Origin: an uncultured Roseburia sp.
GTDB lineage: Bacteria > Bacillota > Clostridia > Lachnospirales > Lachnospiraceae
Length of the DNA: 60,949 nt
Assembly: GCA_947567625.1 (NCBI GenBank)
Contig: CANONN010000019.1
Coordinates: forward strand, 1-60,949
Reading direction: 5' to 3'
Part shown: piece after piece, positions 43,602-51,272 of the stretch
How the letters are laid out: the number at the start of each line of letters is the position of its first letter
Position numbering within the stretch: the first letter of the stretch is position 1
Translations under genes and position numbers: made by a program
The notes under the pieces: generated by a model
What the model was told of the DNA's origin: nothing
Seen by the model: only the letters and a program-made list of their open reading frames with translations
Database searches by the model: none

Positions 43602-44360
43602 ATGGATCAGATAAAAATAGGCAGATTTATAGCGGAGATGAGAAAAAAACTTGGCTTTACGCAGAGAGATATAGCGGAAAAGCTAGGCATCAGCGATAAG
43701 ACGGTATCCAAATGGGAATGTGGCAAGGGTCTGCCGGACCACACGCTTATGCTGCCGCTGTGCAAAATCCTGCAAATCGATGTAAACGAATTGCTGGCGG
43801 GAGAGGTTCTGCCCAAAACAGATTACAACGCAAAATCAGAAGAAAATGTGCAGAATCTTCTATTGCAGACGGAGGAGGTCAGGAAACAGGAGAAAAAGAA
43901 TAACGTCGTCAGTCTGATCGGCGAAGCGCTGCTGGCGATATTTCTGATGTGGATTATGCAGATGGTCGGAAGCGCGGACAGCAATAATTTCCTCAATTTT
44001 ATTGACCTTCCCACCTTGTTAATGATTATGGGTATTGTGTTTCTGGTGCTGGTCACTGCAAAATCGGTGCACCCGTTTTTGCAGGCGTTTCGGATTGCCT
44101 TTTCCAGAAAGTACCAGGCCAAAGAGAGCGAGACAGCTCTGGCTCTTATGGCCGTTAAGCTGGCATACAACGCGGCTTTTGTGGCGGGAGGCATCTGTTT
44201 TGTGATCGGTACAGTGGCAACTTTGGGCGATCTGGGAGAGCCGGAACGAATCGGCGTAAATTTGGCGGTGTCTATTCTCAGCGTGTTCTACAGTTTTTGT
44301 ATTATGCTGCTTCTGCTGCCTGTAAGGAACCGGTTGGAACTGTTACAAAAAAGCGGGTAA
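43602..44360 (+). CDS. XRE-family regulator fused to a MotA-like membrane domain
   Basis: 252 residues from ATG 43602. Residues 1-65 are a Cro/CI-type helix-turn-helix (FIAEMRKKLGFTQRDIAEKL, then SDKTVSKWECGKGLPD). A linker is followed by a membrane part (about 100-245, four helices) in which FIDLPTLLMIMGIVFLVLVTA resembles the second helix of MotA (FIDIPSLL.V.G). The frame is open upstream of 43602, but the hairpin-rich leader there holds no start with a better site. It lies 70 nt behind the SWIM gene and 196 nt before a true MotA-type gene, suggesting it links transcription of the cluster to the membrane. This role is inference. Confidence 0.82.
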   Translation: MDQIKIGRFIAEMRKKLGFTQRDIAEKLGISDKTVSKWECGKGLPDHTLMLPLCKILQIDVNELLAGEVLPKTDYNAKSEENVQNLLLQTEEVRKQEKKNNVVSLIGEALLAIFLMWIMQMVGSADSNNFLNFIDLPTLLMIMGIVFLVLVTAKSVHPFLQAFRIAFSRKYQAKESETALALMAVKLAYNAAFVAGGICFVIGTVATLGDLGEPERIGVNLAVSILSVFYSFCIMLLLLPVRNRLELLQKSG

Positions 44361-44556
44361 CGCTGTGGTAGAGTGCTCTACAAATCGTAGAATAGCGGCG
44401 TAACATCGAGGAGTATATTTTGGTCAATCCGCCGATTTGGCGGGCGCAATATGGAATACACCCAAACGTAGAGGGAAAACTACACCCCGTGGATTGATCG
44501 GGCGCATAAGATCGGTTACACTTTATCGACAGAAAAGATAAGGAGGTAACGGATTT
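44361..44556 (+). other. Structured leader upstream of the MotA-type gene
   Basis: A perfect palindrome GTAGAG-TG-CTCTAC (about 44368-44381) comes first. Then GGTCAATCC (about 44420) can pair with GGATTGATC (about 44491), enclosing CGCC-GATTT-GGCG and GTAG-AGGGAAAA-CTAC: a possible three-way junction of about 80 nt. It does not match a riboswitch class I know. The gene's AAGGAGG site follows at 44540-44546. Confidence 0.4.
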
Positions 44557-45348
44557 ATGAAGAAACTCAACCATGCGGGGATTATGGGATTTTGTCTGTG
44601 TTTCTCCGCAATTATTTTTGGAATTGCGACCAATGGCGGCATAGGGACGATCACAAACTTTATCCATATACCGTCGCTTATTGTCACGCTCGGAGGTTCC
44701 CTGTTTGCCGTGCTGGCGACCGCCGACTCTCTGAAAGATTATCTGGACGGTCTCGGAAGTATTTTTTATGCCTACCGCTCGTCCGAGGTCACGACAGAGT
44801 ACGCCTGCGAGCAATTGATTCAAATGGCAGATCTGGCAAGGCGCGAGGGGCTTTTGAGCCTGGAGGAATATGCATCCTCCATAGAAGACACATTTTTGTC
44901 GAAAGGGATTCGCTTGATTGTGGACGGCTCGGACCCGGAGCTTGTCAAAGATATTATGGAAAACGAACTGATACATAAAGCGGAACGCGACAAAAAGAGG
45001 ATTCGCTTCTGGTCCGATCTGGGCGCTTACGCGCCCGCATGGGGCATGGTAGGCACACTGCTGGGGCTTATCAATATGATGAAAGTCATGGGAACCGACC
45101 CCGGCGGTATCGGCGCGGGCATGTCGCTCGCGCTGATTACCACGCTCTACGGTTCTGTGGTGGCCAACTGGATTTGTATTCCGGTCGCAGGCAAGCTGGA
45201 GAAAAAGAGCGGGCAGGAACAACTCGTCATGGAAGTGACGATCGAGGGCGTATTGTCGATTCAGGCGGGAGAAAATACGAGAATCATCAAAGAAAAGATG
45301 AGGGCGATTTTAGAGAGCATGGAGGAGGATGAGCAGGAGGCGGCATGA
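44557..45348 (+). CDS. MotA/TolQ/ExbB-type proton-channel protein without a MotB partner
   Basis: 263 residues. The order of helices (about 8-24, 33-53, 150-172 and 182-205), the segment FIHIPSLIVTLGGSLFAVLA, and APAWGMVGTLLGLINMMKVMG with GAGMSLALITTLYGSVVANW are those of MotA. A large cytoplasmic loop (about 60-148) is also typical. MotA normally needs MotB and a flagellar motor; neither a motB gene nor any flagellar gene lies in the window. The next gene instead encodes a small soluble helical protein overlapping by 4 nt. A role as an ion-driven power unit for this cluster is inference. Confidence 0.88.
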   Translation: MKKLNHAGIMGFCLCFSAIIFGIATNGGIGTITNFIHIPSLIVTLGGSLFAVLATADSLKDYLDGLGSIFYAYRSSEVTTEYACEQLIQMADLARREGLLSLEEYASSIEDTFLSKGIRLIVDGSDPELVKDIMENELIHKAERDKKRIRFWSDLGAYAPAWGMVGTLLGLINMMKVMGTDPGGIGAGMSLALITTLYGSVVANWICIPVAGKLEKKSGQEQLVMEVTIEGVLSIQAGENTRIIKEKMRAILESMEEDEQEAA

Positions 45349-45668
45349 AGAAGGAAGAAGCAGTGGGAGAATTGCTGGAGGAGACGGCACAGCTGCTGGA
45401 GGACCTCTATCAGGGGGGATTCTCCACGGTATCGGAGGGCGTAGAGAGGGAATTGGAACGGCTTTGCGTCAAAACGTCCGCTTACGGGATGGAATGCCTT
45501 TCACAGCTGCTGACGCAGCTATTGGAGCGGTATCGTGCAGGAAGACACCGGATGCAGGGGGAGGAGCGCGCCCTGCTTCGGGCATTTGCCATGGCCTGCA
45601 CTTATGTAGAGACGGCAAAAGCGCGCAATGCCCATGATGCTGCGGCTGCTTATTATGGAGAAAAGTAA
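45345..45668 (+). CDS. Small helical protein coupled to the MotA-type gene
   Basis: 107 residues, all helical by composition, starting MKKEEAVGELLEETAQLLED and rich in Leu, Glu and Arg. No signal peptide, membrane helix or known domain. ATGA overlap with the MotA-type gene implies translational coupling and a shared job. Its stop codon lies within the first copy of a 40-bp repeat, so the last residues (YYGEK) may be repeat-derived and the original C-terminus may have been longer. Confidence 0.7.
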   Translation: MKKEEAVGELLEETAQLLEDLYQGGFSTVSEGVERELERLCVKTSAYGMECLSQLLTQLLERYRAGRHRMQGEERALLRAFAMACTYVETAKARNAHDAAAAYYGEK

Positions 45669-45876
45669 CCGTTCAGCCTTCAGATTCACTGTTACTGGAG
45701 AAAAGTAACTGTTCAGCCTACGGCTTCCCTGTTACGGAATCCGCTCCATATTAAAGTTTGCCTGCGGCAAAGGAGCGGCTTCCCTGCTATTCGGCACTAC
45801 TGGTTGCTAACTGCGCAGCAAGCGTGCAGTTGCAGGCTGAACTGTTACGGAGAAACGTAACAAAATCGCAGAATAA

Positions 45877-45905
45877 TTGACTGGCGTGGTATGTTAGAAT
45901 ATAAT
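45877..45905 (+). promoter_or_regulatory. Sigma-A promoter of the PAP2 gene
   Basis: TTGACT (45877-45882), a 17-nt spacer and TATAAT (45900-45905). It shows that the PAP2 gene has its own transcription inside the repeat-bounded module. Confidence 0.75.
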
Positions 45906-45988
45906 CTGAATATATATATATGAAAAACGCCAAAACGGAACAGTTACGTTTCTGGAAAATGATGTTTAGGGCCAGCGGGAGGAGAAAG

Positions 45989-46522
45989 TTGACATTCGAT
46001 TTTATGATTTTGGATGCGATTCAAACATATTTGCGCGGTGATTTCCTCGATGCTTTTATGCCGTTTGCCACCAAATTGGGGAACGGCGGGATTTTGTGGG
46101 TACTCTGTTCCTTGGCGCTTTTCTTGTTTCCCAAAACGCGAAAGGCCGGGGCGGCGATGGCGGTAAGCCTTATACTGGAAGTCATCTGCTGCAATCTGTT
46201 GCTGAAACCGCTTGTGGCGCGGATACGGCCCTATGATGTAAATACGGCGGTAGAGCTTTTAATCAGGCCGCCTGTGGATTACTCGTTTCCGTCCGGCCAT
46301 ACCTGCGCTTCCTTTGCCGCCGCAGCGGCACTGTTTTTTTGCAGGAACCGCGGCTGGATTACGGCGTTTGTGGCGGCTGTTCTGATCGCGTTTTCCCGCC
46401 TCTATCTCTATGTGCATTATCCGACGGATGTGCTGGCTGGCGCTTTGCTCGGTATATTGCTGGGCTGGCTGGGCGTTATGCTGGTTTCGGCGGTGGAAAG
46501 GAAGCGGCACATATTTCATTGA
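45989..46522 (+). CDS. PAP2-family membrane phosphatase
   Basis: 177 residues if started at TTG 45989, 5 nt behind GGGAGGAG; an ATG at 45920 is in frame but lies in the repeat region. The three PAP2 signature motifs are KPLVARIRPYD (K-x6-RP), then YSFPSGHTCASF (PSGH) and SRLYLYVHYPTDVLAG (SR-x5-H-x3-D), with five or six membrane helices around them. Members dephosphorylate undecaprenyl pyrophosphate or phosphatidyl lipids at the outer face of the membrane. Unlike its neighbours it has no evident link to the MoxR/VWA cluster and seems inserted. Confidence 0.88.
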   Translation: MTFDFMILDAIQTYLRGDFLDAFMPFATKLGNGGILWVLCSLALFLFPKTRKAGAAMAVSLILEVICCNLLLKPLVARIRPYDVNTAVELLIRPPVDYSFPSGHTCASFAAAAALFFCRNRGWITAFVAAVLIAFSRLYLYVHYPTDVLAGALLGILLGWLGVMLVSAVERKRHIFH

Positions 46523-46571
46523 AATTGAGGCTGAACGGTTACTTTGTTTTGGTTAAAATACGAGTTTTGTG

Positions 46572-46600
46572 TGGTCAAACAGCGCAAATTGTAGTATAAT
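46572..46600 (+). promoter_or_regulatory. Sigma-A promoter of the lipoprotein gene
   Basis: TGGTCA (46572-46577), a 17-nt spacer and TATAAT (46595-46600), 34 nt before the ATG. Confidence 0.65.
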
Positions 46601-46633
46601 ACGGATATTACAGGATAAAGGAGATATTAAATT

Positions 46634-47278
46634 ATGAAAAAGAAAACCATCCTGTTGTTAGGAGTTTTGGGATGTCTAGTATTTTCAGGATGTGCGGTGA
46701 GCGGGATTGATAAGACGGCACAGAACAATTCGGAAACGCAGACGACCGCAGCAGATGACGCGCAGGGAAACGAAGATGCGGCCGGTGATGATACCGAGAC
46801 GTCCGTGGACGATCAAACCGAAGCGGGGGAGGATGAAGAGGCACAGGATACGGATGCGGTTTACAATGTCGGCGACAGTGCGGATTTAGTAGACTGGCAG
46901 ATCACTGTAAAAGACATCAAGATCGTGGATTCCATCGCGGCGAATTACGGTTCGTTTTCGCCTAACACGGAGGGGGGTAAGTTTGTCCAGTTATTTGTAA
47001 CCGTGGTTAATAATGGCAAGAAAGCGGATAACTTTTTACCGTCATACGGCTTTGGCGATGATGTAAATGCCAAGGTGCTCTATGGGGACGGTTATGAGTT
47101 CAGCGCGACCAATCTGCTTGGGTATGATAATGAGCTGCATGATTCTACGATTAACCCGTTGTCATCAAAAGACGGGGAGATTGTGTTTGAAATTCCCGAA
47201 AATGTATCCAGCGGTACGGAAGAGCTTTATGTGCAGTTTAAGTCCGGCAATGACATCATTAAATTTAAAATAAGATAA
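46634..47278 (+). CDS. DUF4352-like lipoprotein
   Basis: 214 residues. A lipoprotein signal peptide (1-18: KKK, hydrophobic stretch, LVFSGC with the lipidated Cys at about 18) is followed by an acidic, Thr/Asp-rich linker (about 25-75) and a beta-sandwich domain (about 78-214) with WQITVKDIKIVD, GGKFVQLFVTVVNNGK and the EIVFEIPENVSSGTEELYV ending typical of DUF4352 (immunoprotease-inhibitor-like) domains. It is anchored to the outer face of the membrane. Ribosome site AAAGGAG. It has its own promoter and terminator, so it is likely independent of the flanking genes. Confidence 0.85.
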   Translation: MKKKTILLLGVLGCLVFSGCAVSGIDKTAQNNSETQTTAADDAQGNEDAAGDDTETSVDDQTEAGEDEEAQDTDAVYNVGDSADLVDWQITVKDIKIVDSIAANYGSFSPNTEGGKFVQLFVTVVNNGKKADNFLPSYGFGDDVNAKVLYGDGYEFSATNLLGYDNELHDSTINPLSSKDGEIVFEIPENVSSGTEELYVQFKSGNDIIKFKIR

Positions 47279-47285
47279 CGCTGTG

Positions 47286-47315
47286 CCGTCTGCATAATGC
47301 AGACGGGTATTTTTA
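47286..47315 (+). terminator. Terminator of the lipoprotein gene
   Basis: CCGTCTGCAT-A-ATGCAGACGG forms a 10-bp palindrome (realistic loop of 5 nt), followed by GTATTTTTA. It starts 8 nt after the stop codon. Confidence 0.8.
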
Positions 47316-47316
47316 T

Positions 47317-47480
47317 GCACAGGGTTGCGTAAGGAAATTAGCAGCTTTGCTGTACGCACTCCGCGCGGCGAGTAGGGGGAAATCTTTCCTACTTGATTGC
47401 ACAGGGTTGCGTAAGGAAATTAGCAGCTTTGCTGCACGCACCCCGCGCGGCGAGTAGGGGGAAATCTTTCCTACTCGATT
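47317..47480 (+). repeat. 82-bp tandem repeat, two copies
   Basis: Copies at 47317-47398 and 47399-47480 differ at only a few positions. Each starts GCACAGGGTTGCGTAAGG and holds two hairpins: GCAGC-TTT-GCTG(C/T) and AGTAGG-N11-CCTACT. The array ends 22 nt before the DUF4132 gene. Confidence 0.9.
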
Positions 47481-47501
47481 AAATTGGGAGGGGGAATTGC
47501 A

Positions 47502-50500
47502 ATGATACGGACAGAGGACCACAATTTACAAAAGATGATGGATATCCTATCCAAATTACAACTGCAAGCACAGGATGTTGATATCATTGAAAGCTATCTG
47601 CGCGGCGAGAGCGGGGACGGTGCGCTGCGGCAGATCGGATTTTATGATCTTTCTGCGGCAGATCGAAAACTGATGTCGCAGTCGGAAAGCCTTTTTCAAA
47701 AATGGAAGGAGCGGGGATATGCGGAGGAGATCGAGAAGTTTTTTCATGTACTGTTTGCGGTAGGAAAAACGACCTGTTACGGGTTTCTTCCGATTTACAG
47801 CTGGAACTATACGCTGGACAAAGAGGATGCCGGATTTGAGATAGACAGAGGCCGCCTTCTGGCGGTTGAGGCCGCCGAGATTGTTAGCAACCACTGGCAT
47901 ATGAATCAAACCTGGCTGAGTAATCTCTGGAAAAACGCCAAAAAGGATACGGCGGTGATAAGAGCGGCTTTGGATGCGTGCGGGGAGACGGATAAAAAAT
48001 CATGGCTTCTTCTCTGCGCGCTGTATTTTCTGTACGCTTATCCCAACGAAACGCATCCCAAAGGAAGCGGCGCATACTATCTGCTCGAGAGCACAACGCC
48101 GCCCGTGGCAAAAGGGGATGAGCCGCTTTTGGCAGAGTACGAGACGCTTCTTCTGGACAGTATTTTGCAGCTAACCGGCGGGAAGATCTCTCCGCTCGAG
48201 AGCAAGGGAATTGTAAAGCTGTTGCGGCAGGAAAATATGGACCTGCCCCAGTTAAAATCAGCCGTGAAATGCGCTTCGGGATTGGCAGTCGGGCCGGCAA
48301 GGCTCTACTGCGGATGCGCCTTTATCAATTATACGCTTTCCGGCATCCTAAAGAATTATGTGACGATGTGTATCGCGATCGATACCGGGGCGGCGTTAGA
48401 GGCGATGGTGCAGAACGATTGCAGGAACGATCTTAGCGTGCGCGGCGGCAATTTTGACGATATATTCGGGATTGACGCGAAACACCTGATTAGCTGGGCT
48501 GCACAAAAGCGCCATGTGAATATATTGCGGGCGCAGTTTGTAAAAAACCAGGAAATGTTTCTCTCCTACTACAGAGGAGCGGAATATGAGACAGCCGCCT
48601 ATCTGCGGGGCATTATCGAGGAGATGGACGCGGATTTGTACGTGCGGATGATGAAGACGGACGGAGGACGCCAAAAAGAAAAGACCATCGACTTACTGGT
48701 GCCGGCGAGCACACATTCCGAGCTGGCAAAGGATTATCTGCGCGGAGAACAGCCGCTTGCGGCGTTGTATGGGCACAATGATTTGATCGTCATGGATTAT
48801 TCCTGGAATTCGGGAAATATCAAGAGAAAAGCCGTGGAGGAGTACGACAGGCACTATCATGACCGTGCGTTTTACAGCCGCTGCGTCTGTATGATGCTGA
48901 TTCAGCAGACAGGCAGCTTCTTCATCTGGGGCAATCAGCGCGACATTGCCAGAGAGGCGATCGAAAAGGTCTACCGCTGTTTTGAGGATGAAAAGATGGA
49001 TTTGATGCATCAGATCGTCGCCATCCGCCTGATGCTGGACACCACTTATAACAGCAAGTGGCAGGAGCAGATTTTACAGTATACAAAAGATATTTTTGCC
49101 GGTTATCTCAAAAACCGCAGGGAGGAGACCTTGACGGCTGTCCGTGAGGGCGGCTGTGTGCAGGCAAGGCAGATGGGTCTTGCCCTGATGGCACAAGCCG
49201 GGGACGACTTCAAAGAAGAAATGCTTTCTTATACGGCGGACACCTCAAAGGCCGTGAGGGGCACCTTGTTGGAATTGCTGTGTGAGAAAAAGGAATGGCA
49301 TGATGACCTTGTCTCTCTGCTTGCCGGCAAAAAAGCGGCGGAGCGCGAGATCGCCATCCGTGCGCTCGATCACTGGAATCAGCCGCAGGATAAGGAGCTG
49401 CTTATGGCAGCGCTGGAAAAAGAAAAAAACGGCAAGGTCCGCGCCCTGTTGGAGTCGGTATTAAACGAGACATCGGGCGGTGGGAAGAATCAGCTGTCGG
49501 TTCAGGATATCGTGAAGAATTACCATTCCGGCGGCAAGAAACGCACCCTGGCGTGGGCGTACGAGCAGCCGTTTTCCAAGGTACATAAGACGGACGGCGC
49601 CGAGGCAGAGGAGGAATATTTACAGGCGCTGCTTTTGTGCTATGCTTCCATGGGAAAAGGCGGAGTCAATCCCGATGCGAAAACGCTGGCGGCCGAGTTA
49701 AATGAGGAGGAGCTTGCGTTCTATGTCAATGAACTTTTTGACAAGTGGATGGATACCGGGGCGCCGGCGAAGCGGAGCTGGGTACTCTATGTGGCGTCGA
49801 TTCACGGGGGCGGTGATATCGTAAAGAAGCTGCATCATCAGATACAGGAGTGGCCGGCCAATTCGCGCGGCGCGATCGCCTCGGAGGCGGTAAAGGCGCT
49901 GGCATTGAACCCGAAGCCGCAGGCGCTTCTCATCGTAGACGGCATCGCCAGGAAGTTTAAGTTTAAGCAGGTGAAAGCAGCCGCGGGCGATGCGCTCGAC
50001 TTTGCCGCAGAGCAGCTTGGCATCACCCGGGATGAACTCGAAGACCGGATTGTGCCCGATCTGGGCTTTAATGACAAGATGGAACGCATCTTTGACTATG
50101 GCGCCCGCAAGTTTACGGTGACCATAACGACGGCGCTGGAGATCGAGGTATATGATGAGAATGGCAAGAAACTAAAAAATATCCCGGCGCCCGGCAAACG
50201 GGATGACGAGGAGCTGGCGAAGGCGTCCTATGCGGAATTTAAAGAGATGAAAAAGCAGATGAAAACAACGGTCGCCAGCCAGAAAATGCGTCTGGAGCTG
50301 GCGCTCTCGTCGAAGCGGAGCTGGGAGAAGCAGCAGTGGAGCCGCCTGTTTGTCGATAATCCAATCATGCATCAGTTTGCAATCGGCCTCATCTGGGGCA
50401 TTTACGCAAACGGGGAGCTAAAGCAGACATTCCGCTATATGGAGGACGGTTCTTTTAACACGGTGGAGGAAGAGGAATATGAGCTGCCGGAGCATGAGAA

Positions 50501-51047
50501 AATCGGGCTGGTACATCCGATTGAATTGACGGAACAGGAACTTGCGGCGTGGAAGGAGCAGTTGGAGGATTATGAGATTACGCAGCCGATCTTGCAGCTC
50601 GAGCGGCAAATCTATTACCGCACGCCGGAGGAAGAGGAGGCCAAGAGACTGGAACGATTTGGCGGCAAGGTACTGAGTGATTACGCGCTCATGGGCAAGC
50701 TTACCGCGCTTGGCTGGTATCGCGGTTCCGTGCAGGATGCGGGAGGATTCGATACGTTCTACCGCGAGGATGCCTCCCTTGGTATCGGGGCGGAACTCCA
50801 TTTTTCCGGGACCTATGTGGGCGGAATGGGGGAGGATGTCACGGTCTATGATGTCCGCTTTTATCAGGCGGGAACCATCGCGCGGGGAAGTTATATGTAC
50901 GACGAGGCGGAGCTGAGCAAGGCATATTTTCTAAAAGAGCTGCCCGAGCGGTATTTTTCCGAGATCGTACTACAGCTGACGCAGGCTACTGCGTCGAGTG
51001 AGGAGACGGACGAGGGGTGGAAAAAGAGCGCCGGGATAGATAAGTGA
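47502..51047 (+). CDS. Large DUF4132 protein with helical repeats
   Basis: 1181 residues from ATG 47502 behind GGGAGGGGG. The N-terminal 700 residues are helical, with HEAT-like stretches around 540-640 (EMLSYTADTSKAVRGTLLEL). The C-terminal part (about 840-1170) matches DUF4132: WSRLFVDNPIMHQFAIGLIWG, then EKIGLVHPIELTEQELAAWK and, near the end, FSGTYVGGMGEDVTVYDVRF. DUF4132 proteins recur in MoxR/VWA/DUF5682/SWIM clusters, so this gene belongs functionally with 36519-43531 although a PAP2 module and a lipoprotein gene separate them. No catalytic motif is recognised. Confidence 0.85.
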   Translation: MIRTEDHNLQKMMDILSKLQLQAQDVDIIESYLRGESGDGALRQIGFYDLSAADRKLMSQSESLFQKWKERGYAEEIEKFFHVLFAVGKTTCYGFLPIYSWNYTLDKEDAGFEIDRGRLLAVEAAEIVSNHWHMNQTWLSNLWKNAKKDTAVIRAALDACGETDKKSWLLLCALYFLYAYPNETHPKGSGAYYLLESTTPPVAKGDEPLLAEYETLLLDSILQLTGGKISPLESKGIVKLLRQENMDLPQLKSAVKCASGLAVGPARLYCGCAFINYTLSGILKNYVTMCIAIDTGAALEAMVQNDCRNDLSVRGGNFDDIFGIDAKHLISWAAQKRHVNILRAQFVKNQEMFLSYYRGAEYETAAYLRGIIEEMDADLYVRMMKTDGGRQKEKTIDLLVPASTHSELAKDYLRGEQPLAALYGHNDLIVMDYSWNSGNIKRKAVEEYDRHYHDRAFYSRCVCMMLIQQTGSFFIWGNQRDIAREAIEKVYRCFEDEKMDLMHQIVAIRLMLDTTYNSKWQEQILQYTKDIFAGYLKNRREETLTAVREGGCVQARQMGLALMAQAGDDFKEEMLSYTADTSKAVRGTLLELLCEKKEWHDDLVSLLAGKKAAEREIAIRALDHWNQPQDKELLMAALEKEKNGKVRALLESVLNETSGGGKNQLSVQDIVKNYHSGGKKRTLAWAYEQPFSKVHKTDGAEAEEEYLQALLLCYASMGKGGVNPDAKTLAAELNEEELAFYVNELFDKWMDTGAPAKRSWVLYVASIHGGGDIVKKLHHQIQEWPANSRGAIASEAVKALALNPKPQALLIVDGIARKFKFKQVKAAAGDALDFAAEQLGITRDELEDRIVPDLGFNDKMERIFDYGARKFTVTITTALEIEVYDENGKKLKNIPAPGKRDDEELAKASYAEFKEMKKQMKTTVASQKMRLELALSSKRSWEKQQWSRLFVDNPIMHQFAIGLIWGIYANGELKQTFRYMEDGSFNTVEEEEYELPEHEKIGLVHPIELTEQELAAWKEQLEDYEITQPILQLERQIYYRTPEEEEAKRLERFGGKVLSDYALMGKLTALGWYRGSVQDAGGFDTFYREDASLGIGAELHFSGTYVGGMGEDVTVYDVRFYQAGTIARGSYMYDEAELSKAYFLKELPERYFSEIVLQLTQATASSEETDEGWKKSAGIDK

Positions 51048-51158
51048 TTTGGTATTGGAATTGGTTTTCCTATAAGTGGGATACGATGTCATGACTGGCA
51101 GTTAAGAGAACGCTTGTGTGTGTCGATATCTATACTACAAGGATGAAATAAAGGCTAG

Positions 51159-51199
51159 GGACAGCAAAAAATGAGAGCTCATTTTTTGCTGTCCTTTTT
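51159..51199 (+). terminator. Very strong rho-independent terminator
   Basis: A perfect 17-bp stem, 51159-51175 with 51178-51194 (GGACAGCAAAAAATGAG arm), has a 2-nt centre and then five T residues. It ends the DUF4132 transcript; an A-rich 5' arm lets it also act on the minus strand. Confidence 0.9.
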
Positions 51200-51272
51200 G
51201 TCTATGTGGTTCATAACTTATTTTGATTTTTTCAAGTACGAAATGCCGCTTGTGCGGCGGAATGGGAGGATT

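Larger units (their letters stand above)
45655..46544 (+). mobile_element. Module bounded by 17-bp inverted repeats carrying a PAP2 phosphatase gene
   Basis: AAGTAACCGTTCAGCCT at 45663-45679 is exactly inverted at 46528-46544. Inside the left end a 40-bp unit is tandemly repeated (45655-45694, 45695-45734), and a further inverted copy (AGGCTGAACTGTTAC, one mismatch) lies at 45834-45848 beside GTTACG-GAGAAA-CGTAAC (45844-45861). The 240-bp non-coding left part holds no other gene. No transposase and no clear target-site duplication are seen, so this may be a non-autonomous element or just clustered palindromic repeats. Confidence 0.5.

Noticed and set aside
44395-44540. Cyclic-di-GMP riboswitch ahead of the MotA-type gene
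   Set aside because: The diguanylate cyclase nearby made it attractive, but neither GEMM-I nor GEMM-II core sequences are present.
44302-45222. 306-codon minus-strand frame opposite the MotA-type gene
   Set aside because: Low-quality composition, no ribosome site, and the plus strand has a clear MotA family protein.
47313-47522. Minus-strand frame through the 82-bp tandem repeat
   Set aside because: Its internal repetition reflects the DNA repeat; no start signal.
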